A DNA stretch of 17,186 nucleotides, taken from contig PWRV01000040.1 in NCBI GenBank assembly GCA_003563455.1, forward strand, positions 1-17,186. Direction: 5' to 3'. The notes under the pieces are model-generated. The model was not told the DNA's origin, ran no database searches, and was given only the letters and a program-made list of their open reading frames with translations. Both the position numbers and the translations under genes were made by a program. Positions 13,752-17,186 of this stretch are shown here, in pieces. Positions within the stretch are counted from its first letter, which is position 1. The number at the start of each line of letters is the position of its first letter. The stretch comes from Thioalkalivibrio sp. (GTDB lineage Bacteria; Pseudomonadota; Gammaproteobacteria; Ectothiorhodospirales; Ectothiorhodospiraceae).

Positions 13752-15300
13752 ATTCGTTGATCGGTCGCGCCGTCGCGACCGGGGTTTGCACTCGGAGGCC
13801 CCCGCGCTCACCTCGAATCGTCCTCAGAAAGCCCACCACCTGGAGCAGCAGCACCACGGAAAACGGGATGGCACCGGTGACCGCCATCGCCTTGGCGACC
13901 TCCACCGAGCCGCTGAAGAGGGTGGCAACGGTGAGCACCGCGACGAGGGTGCCCCACACCAGCTTGTAGGGCAGCGGCGGGTTCAGCTTGCCTTCGCTGG
14001 TCATCATCGACAGCACGAAGCTCCCGGAATCTGCGGAGGTCACCAGAAAGATGAAGATCAGGAACAGGGCGACGAAGCCCAGCAGCTGCCCGAGTGGAAA
14101 GAAGTCCAGAAAGACGAAGAACGCGCGGCTGACGTCCTGCGACACCAGTTCGGCGATTCCCCCGCCCCCGAAGAGTTCAATGAAGACGCCCGCGCCGCCG
14201 AGCACCGCAAACCAGAACAGCGAGAACACGGTGGGGACGATGATGACCCCGGCGCAGAACTCACGAATCGTCCGGCCGCGGCTGATGCGGGCGATGAAGA
14301 TGCCGACGAAGGGTCCCCAGGCGAGCCACCAGATCAGGTAGGTCAGGGTCCAGCTCGCGGTCCAGCCCTGCAGCCCCTCGAACGGCAGCAGATGAAATGC
14401 GAGGCCCGGCAGCTGCGTGACATAGCTGCCGAACGAATCGACCACCGTCTCGAAGATGAAGGCTGTTGGCCCGAAGACCGCGATAAAGATCACCATCAGC
14501 ACGGCGACCGCCATGTTGATGTTCGACAGCAGCTTGATGCCACGATCCACCCCGACGGCGGTCGAGGTCATGTAGGTAGCGTACATCACCGCGATGATCC
14601 CCATCGACATGCCGATGCTCAGCGGCGTACCCATGAGCTCGCCCAGGCCTGCCCGAATCTGCAGAACGCCCAGCGTCAGCGAGCCGGCCAGACCGAATAC
14701 CACGGCGAAGACCCCGAGGATGTTCGCCACCTGACCCACACGCTGGCCGCCAACTCCCGGAAAAAGCGCTTCGATCGGGGTCGAAATCAGCGGCTTTTTC
14801 TTCTTGCGGAAGGTGAAATAGGCGATCACCATCGCGCAGATCCCATAGATCGACCAGGCGTGCAGCCCCCAGTGCAGGTTCGTCAGGGTGAACGCGACCC
14901 GGGCAGCCTCGGCGGTCTCGCCCGGCATTCCGGGCGGCTCACGGAAGTGGTACAGCGGTTCCGCGACGCCCCAGAAGATCAGACCTGCGCCCATCCCGCC
15001 GGCGAACAGCATCGCAATCCAGGAGACGGTCGAGAACTCGGGCTCCTCGTCGTCGTCGCCCAGCTTCACCCGGCCGTAGGGTCCGAAGGCGAGAAATCCC
15101 GCGAGGATCAGGAAACCGGTGGTGACCAGCAGCCAGTACCACCCGATGCTCGTGAGCATGAAGGTGGTGAAACCCAGGGAAGTACCGCTCATGCCCTCGG
15201 GATCGATCAGCCCCCAGGCACCGAAGGCGGCGACCAGGATCAGCGAAACCACGAACACCCGGTTCAGGGCGAAGCGGTGTTGTTCGGCGGGTCGTGACAT
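13750..15300 (-). CDS. BCCT-family betaine/choline/carnitine-type transporter
   Basis: Inner-membrane secondary transporter of the betaine-choline-carnitine family, with 516 residues and about twelve membrane helices. The Gly-rich substrate/ion motif GMGAG lies at residues 102-106, in the FAGGMGAGLIFWGVAEP block. The family's Trp-rich signature begins at Trp317 (WTLTYLIWWLAWGPFVG) and ends in ARISRGRTIREF, so the aromatic-box tryptophans (324, 325, 328) are retained; one further aromatic position is Leu322. GMGxG is the form seen in sodium-coupled members such as BetP. The substrate is probably glycine betaine or a similar quaternary ammonium or sulfonium solute. The N-terminal tail is short and the C-terminal tail modest, unlike the long osmosensing tails of BetP. 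GAGGAG precedes the ATG. It forms an operon with the fusion binding protein. Confidence 0.93.
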   Translation of the reverse strand: MSRPAEQHRFALNRVFVVSLILVAAFGAWGLIDPEGMSGTSLGFTTFMLTSIGWYWLLVTTGFLILAGFLAFGPYGRVKLGDDDEEPEFSTVSWIAMLFAGGMGAGLIFWGVAEPLYHFREPPGMPGETAEAARVAFTLTNLHWGLHAWSIYGICAMVIAYFTFRKKKKPLISTPIEALFPGVGGQRVGQVANILGVFAVVFGLAGSLTLGVLQIRAGLGELMGTPLSIGMSMGIIAVMYATYMTSTAVGVDRGIKLLSNINMAVAVLMVIFIAVFGPTAFIFETVVDSFGSYVTQLPGLAFHLLPFEGLQGWTASWTLTYLIWWLAWGPFVGIFIARISRGRTIREFCAGVIIVPTVFSLFWFAVLGGAGVFIELFGGGGIAELVSQDVSRAFFVFLDFFPLGQLLGFVALFLIFIFLVTSADSGSFVLSMMTSEGKLNPPLPYKLVWGTLVAVLTVATLFSGSVEVAKAMAVTGAIPFSVVLLLQVVGFLRTIRGERGGLRVQTPVATARPINE

Positions 15301-15319
15301 GGCCTCTCCTCATTCCGCT

Positions 15320-15358
15320 GGCAAGCGAGCGGTTCGACCGAGGAAACCGCTCTTTGCC
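15320..15358. promoter_or_regulatory. Long hairpin in the BCCT leader
   Basis: GAGCGGTT (15327-15334) and AACCGCTC (15345-15352) pair perfectly around a 10-base loop. The stem extends past a small internal bulge with GGCAA and TTGCC-type pairing, giving a 39-base hairpin about 20 bases upstream of the BCCT start codon. No T tract follows on either strand. It could end the upstream ybaY-nlpE-hslJ transcript, or act in the carrier's leader RNA or as an operator. Confidence 0.45.
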
Positions 15359-15400
15359 GTGTCCAGCGGATGAGCGTCCTCCCGGGCCTGCTCCGGCGCT

Positions 15401-16777
15401 TCAGTAAAGTGCAACCGCCTCGAATCGCAGCCGCAGATTCCCGGCCTCATCCAGCATTTCGAGATGCCGACCGATGATCCGGTACTGCTTCACCTCCTCC
15501 AGCACCTGCAGGAACCGGCTGGCCTGTTCCATGCCTTCGGGACAGGCCATCCGGGTGGTGGCGAGCCTGGAGAACTCGATCGACGCGTCTTCCAGCTCAT
15601 AGGCGCCGATAACTCGATTGCAGCCGTCGGAACCCGCCAGGCGATCCTCTTCGTGGAACACCAGATGCGGTTCGCGCTGATCCGGTGCACGCCGCACGCC
15701 CTCGGAATCCAGGAGGCTCAAGCGCCAGTAGGTGTTCCGGAGGTCCGCGAGCTTCATCGGTGGGGGGCAACTCAGCTCGGGCCAGATGCCGATGAATCGC
15801 TCCGGCACGAGCGTCGGCACGAGTCCCGGCCCCTCCATCGGCATGCGCTGCGCGATCCGGCCTTCGAGACTCGCCATGATTTCCGCGCCGGGACTCTCCC
15901 TGGCCGCGAGGTAGGCCTCCTCCAGTGCACGGTTGTCGGCCTCCTGGGCGACCGGCATTTCCAGCCCGGTCAGGCATTCCCGGAAGCGCCCCGCATCGGC
16001 GAAATACCGGTACATGCCCCGCAGCAGCAACTGCGGCTCGAGCGGCTCAAACTCCGGCTGCCGTTCGAGGTTGTAGTTCAGTTCGGACTCGATATGCCCG
16101 CCATCGCGGTCCAGCAGGCGCAGCGTATCCGGCGCCAGGATGGCAAAGCGCAGCGGTGCCTCCCGGCCACCGTAGAGCGTGAGCTGCTCGCGATCCGATG
16201 ACAGCAGGTAACGCCCGATGTCGTCAAACCGACCGCCATCGCGATCCTGGTAGGTCTGCCGCAGGAAGTATACCCCGTCATCCAGCAGATTCAGGTGGTA
16301 ATCGATACCCGGGCAGTCCGCGCAGGGCAGCGTTCCCTTGAAGGTCGCCGGGAGTTCTCCGAATGGGTGCGCGGGGACGCTGCTGACCCGGCGCATCCGC
16401 AAGGTCGCCGTCGACGGGAAGCCCCGTGTGATGACCTGGTGGACCTGGTCGGTCACGAACAGCAGCCGGTCGCCGTCGTACAGACGGGCCGCGACGCTGT
16501 AGGTGTGTCGCGGATCAATTTCTGCGGGGTCGTACTCGATCCGAAAAGCGTATGGCGGTTGCCCGGCGTTCTCGACGATCATCTCGCCCAGGCGCTCGGC
16601 CGCCATCCCCGGGCGGCTGATGTCCTGCAGGACCACTTCCAGCCGGGCATTCGGCGGCGCCGCGACCCGTTCAAAATAAAGCGCTTCCCCGGTGACCTCG
16701 GCCATCTCGGACTCACTCGCCGTCGTTGCGCCGCTCGACAACACCAGCAGGATCAGTGCACTCAGTAGAATTCTCAT
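15401..16777 (-). CDS. YbaY-NlpE-HslJ three-domain envelope protein
   Basis: Exported protein of 458 residues joining three envelope-stress modules. A Sec signal covers about residues 1-21; it lacks a lipobox cysteine, so it should be soluble in the periplasm, unlike E. coli NlpE. Residues 27-117 resemble YbaY (VTGEALYFERVAAPPNARLEVVL...). Residues 140-240 resemble the NlpE N-terminal domain with its CxxC motif, Cys152-Cys155 (TLPCADCPGID), and the closing ESELNYNLE. Residues 250-335 look like the NlpE-associated region often found with it (RGMYRYFADAGRFRECLTG). Residues 345-458 are a META/HslJ domain (NTYWRL, SDGCNRVIGAY, RMACPEGM). In E. coli NlpE signals to the Cpx system and HslJ is heat-inducible; the joint role here is not known. 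It lies 23 bases after the MscS-type gene, probably co-transcribed. Confidence 0.88.
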   Translation of the reverse strand: MRILLSALILLVLSSGATTASESEMAEVTGEALYFERVAAPPNARLEVVLQDISRPGMAAERLGEMIVENAGQPPYAFRIEYDPAEIDPRHTYSVAARLYDGDRLLFVTDQVHQVITRGFPSTATLRMRRVSSVPAHPFGELPATFKGTLPCADCPGIDYHLNLLDDGVYFLRQTYQDRDGGRFDDIGRYLLSSDREQLTLYGGREAPLRFAILAPDTLRLLDRDGGHIESELNYNLERQPEFEPLEPQLLLRGMYRYFADAGRFRECLTGLEMPVAQEADNRALEEAYLAARESPGAEIMASLEGRIAQRMPMEGPGLVPTLVPERFIGIWPELSCPPPMKLADLRNTYWRLSLLDSEGVRRAPDQREPHLVFHEEDRLAGSDGCNRVIGAYELEDASIEFSRLATTRMACPEGMEQASRFLQVLEEVKQYRIIGRHLEMLDEAGNLRLRFEAVALY

Positions 16778-16800
16778 GTCCGTTGCTCACCTCTGACCAG

Positions 16801-17186
16801 TCAGTTCTTGGCATCGGCCCGTGGGCCGGAATCCACCGAGCCTTGCGGAGGATAATCGAGCGTGTTTCTGAGTTCGCCACGCTGCTGCAGGTCGAATTCC
16901 GGGAACGGCAGCGCGTTGTCCTTGCGCAGTTCGCGCATGATCGCCTCGGCACGCTCGGTGCGCTCCGCGTCCACGCCGCTGTCGCGCGCGAGGTAATTGA
17001 CGGTGGACGGGAAGGCAAAGCCGGTGCCGGATTCGTCGACGATGTCGATCACGCGCAGGAAGATATCCTCCTGCACCGCCAGAAACTCGTTGAAGTCGTT
17101 GGTCCCCACGTAGGCGAAGATCTCGATGTCCACCGAGTGATCGCCAAAACCCGAGAAACGCGCCCGCGCCGGTTCCGGGGTCACCA
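16801..17186 (-). CDS. MscS-type mechanosensitive channel, C-terminal part (cut by window edge)
   Basis: The visible 127 residues are the C-terminal part of a small-conductance mechanosensitive channel family protein; the start and all membrane segments lie beyond the right edge. FSGFGDHSVDIEIFAYVGTN followed by a helix (FNEFLAVQEDIFLRVIDIV) and FAFPSTVNYL is the typical alpha/beta cytoplasmic vestibule domain of MscS proteins. A hydrophilic tail of about 60 residues follows, rich in Arg and Glu. Such channels release solutes on hypo-osmotic shock, which fits the nearby BCCT carrier. The exact subfamily (MscS, YnaI, or YbdG-like) cannot be told from this part. Confidence 0.85.
   Translation of the reverse strand, partial: VTPEPARARFSGFGDHSVDIEIFAYVGTNDFNEFLAVQEDIFLRVIDIVDESGTGFAFPSTVNYLARDSGVDAERTERAEAIMRELRKDNALPFPEFDLQQRGELRNTLDYPPQGSVDSGPRADAKN

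Noticed and set aside
12126..13760. 544-residue open frame on the plus strand
   Set aside because: Antisense to the fusion binding protein, which has a signal peptide and recognisable domains.
13540..15297. 585-residue open frame on the plus strand
   Set aside because: Antisense to the BCCT gene. Its His/Glu/Asp-rich translation is the mirror of hydrophobic membrane codons, not a real protein.

Overview
This window looks like a chromosomal stretch from a GC-rich, aerobic, sulfur-oxidising gammaproteobacterium, most likely a haloalkaliphile close to Thioalkalivibrio (T. paradoxus is the best guess). The strongest clue is a full-length sulfur oxygenase reductase gene (10705-11694, minus). The class I fructose-1,6-bisphosphatase fits Calvin-cycle carbon fixation. 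A BCCT-type compatible-solute carrier, a compatible-solute-type binding protein, an MscS channel and a sucrose-phosphorylase-like enzyme fit life in brine. The taxonomy is inferred from gene content only.

Layout. Positions 1-3286 (plus strand): acetate kinase, a small VTT/TVP38-type membrane protein read here from a TTG start, and fructose-1,6-bisphosphatase. A strong GC hairpin that resembles a dispersed repeat follows. Positions 3449-4354 (minus): an exported alpha/beta hydrolase with a complete Ser-Asp-His triad. Positions 4399-4541: a cluster of three inverted repeats, the largest with 27-bp arms, in the 277-bp gap before ettA (4632-6299, plus). A perfect 11-bp hairpin of a repeat-like type separates ettA from the next block.

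Positions 6354-8619 form a proteostasis island. Two small heat-shock proteins are translationally coupled on the minus strand and diverge from cbpA-cbpM on the plus strand, around a control region with a sigma-32-like promoter. Then, all on the minus strand and listed in transcription order from the right edge: the C-terminal part of an MscS-type channel (16801 to the edge), a YbaY-NlpE-HslJ three-domain envelope protein, a BCCT carrier, a lipoprotein that fuses two substrate-binding modules (coupled to the BCCT gene), sulfur oxygenase reductase, a classic intrinsic terminator, and a GH13_18 phosphorylase-like enzyme.

How the genes work together. SOR makes sulfite and sulfide from elemental sulfur in the cytoplasm. 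FBPase serves carbon fixation or gluconeogenesis. The BCCT/binding-protein pair and the MscS channel suggest osmotic adjustment, and the GH13_18 enzyme may turn over a glucoside such as sucrose or glucosylglycerol/glycerate. EttA, the Hsp20 proteins and CbpA/CbpM handle energy-dependent translation control and protein folding. The most unusual points are the double-tethered fusion binding protein coupled to a BCCT carrier, the SOR gene, the terminator placed only 28 nt before the GH13_18 start codon, and the hairpin cluster upstream of ettA. No tRNA, rRNA, CRISPR array or transposase gene was seen.
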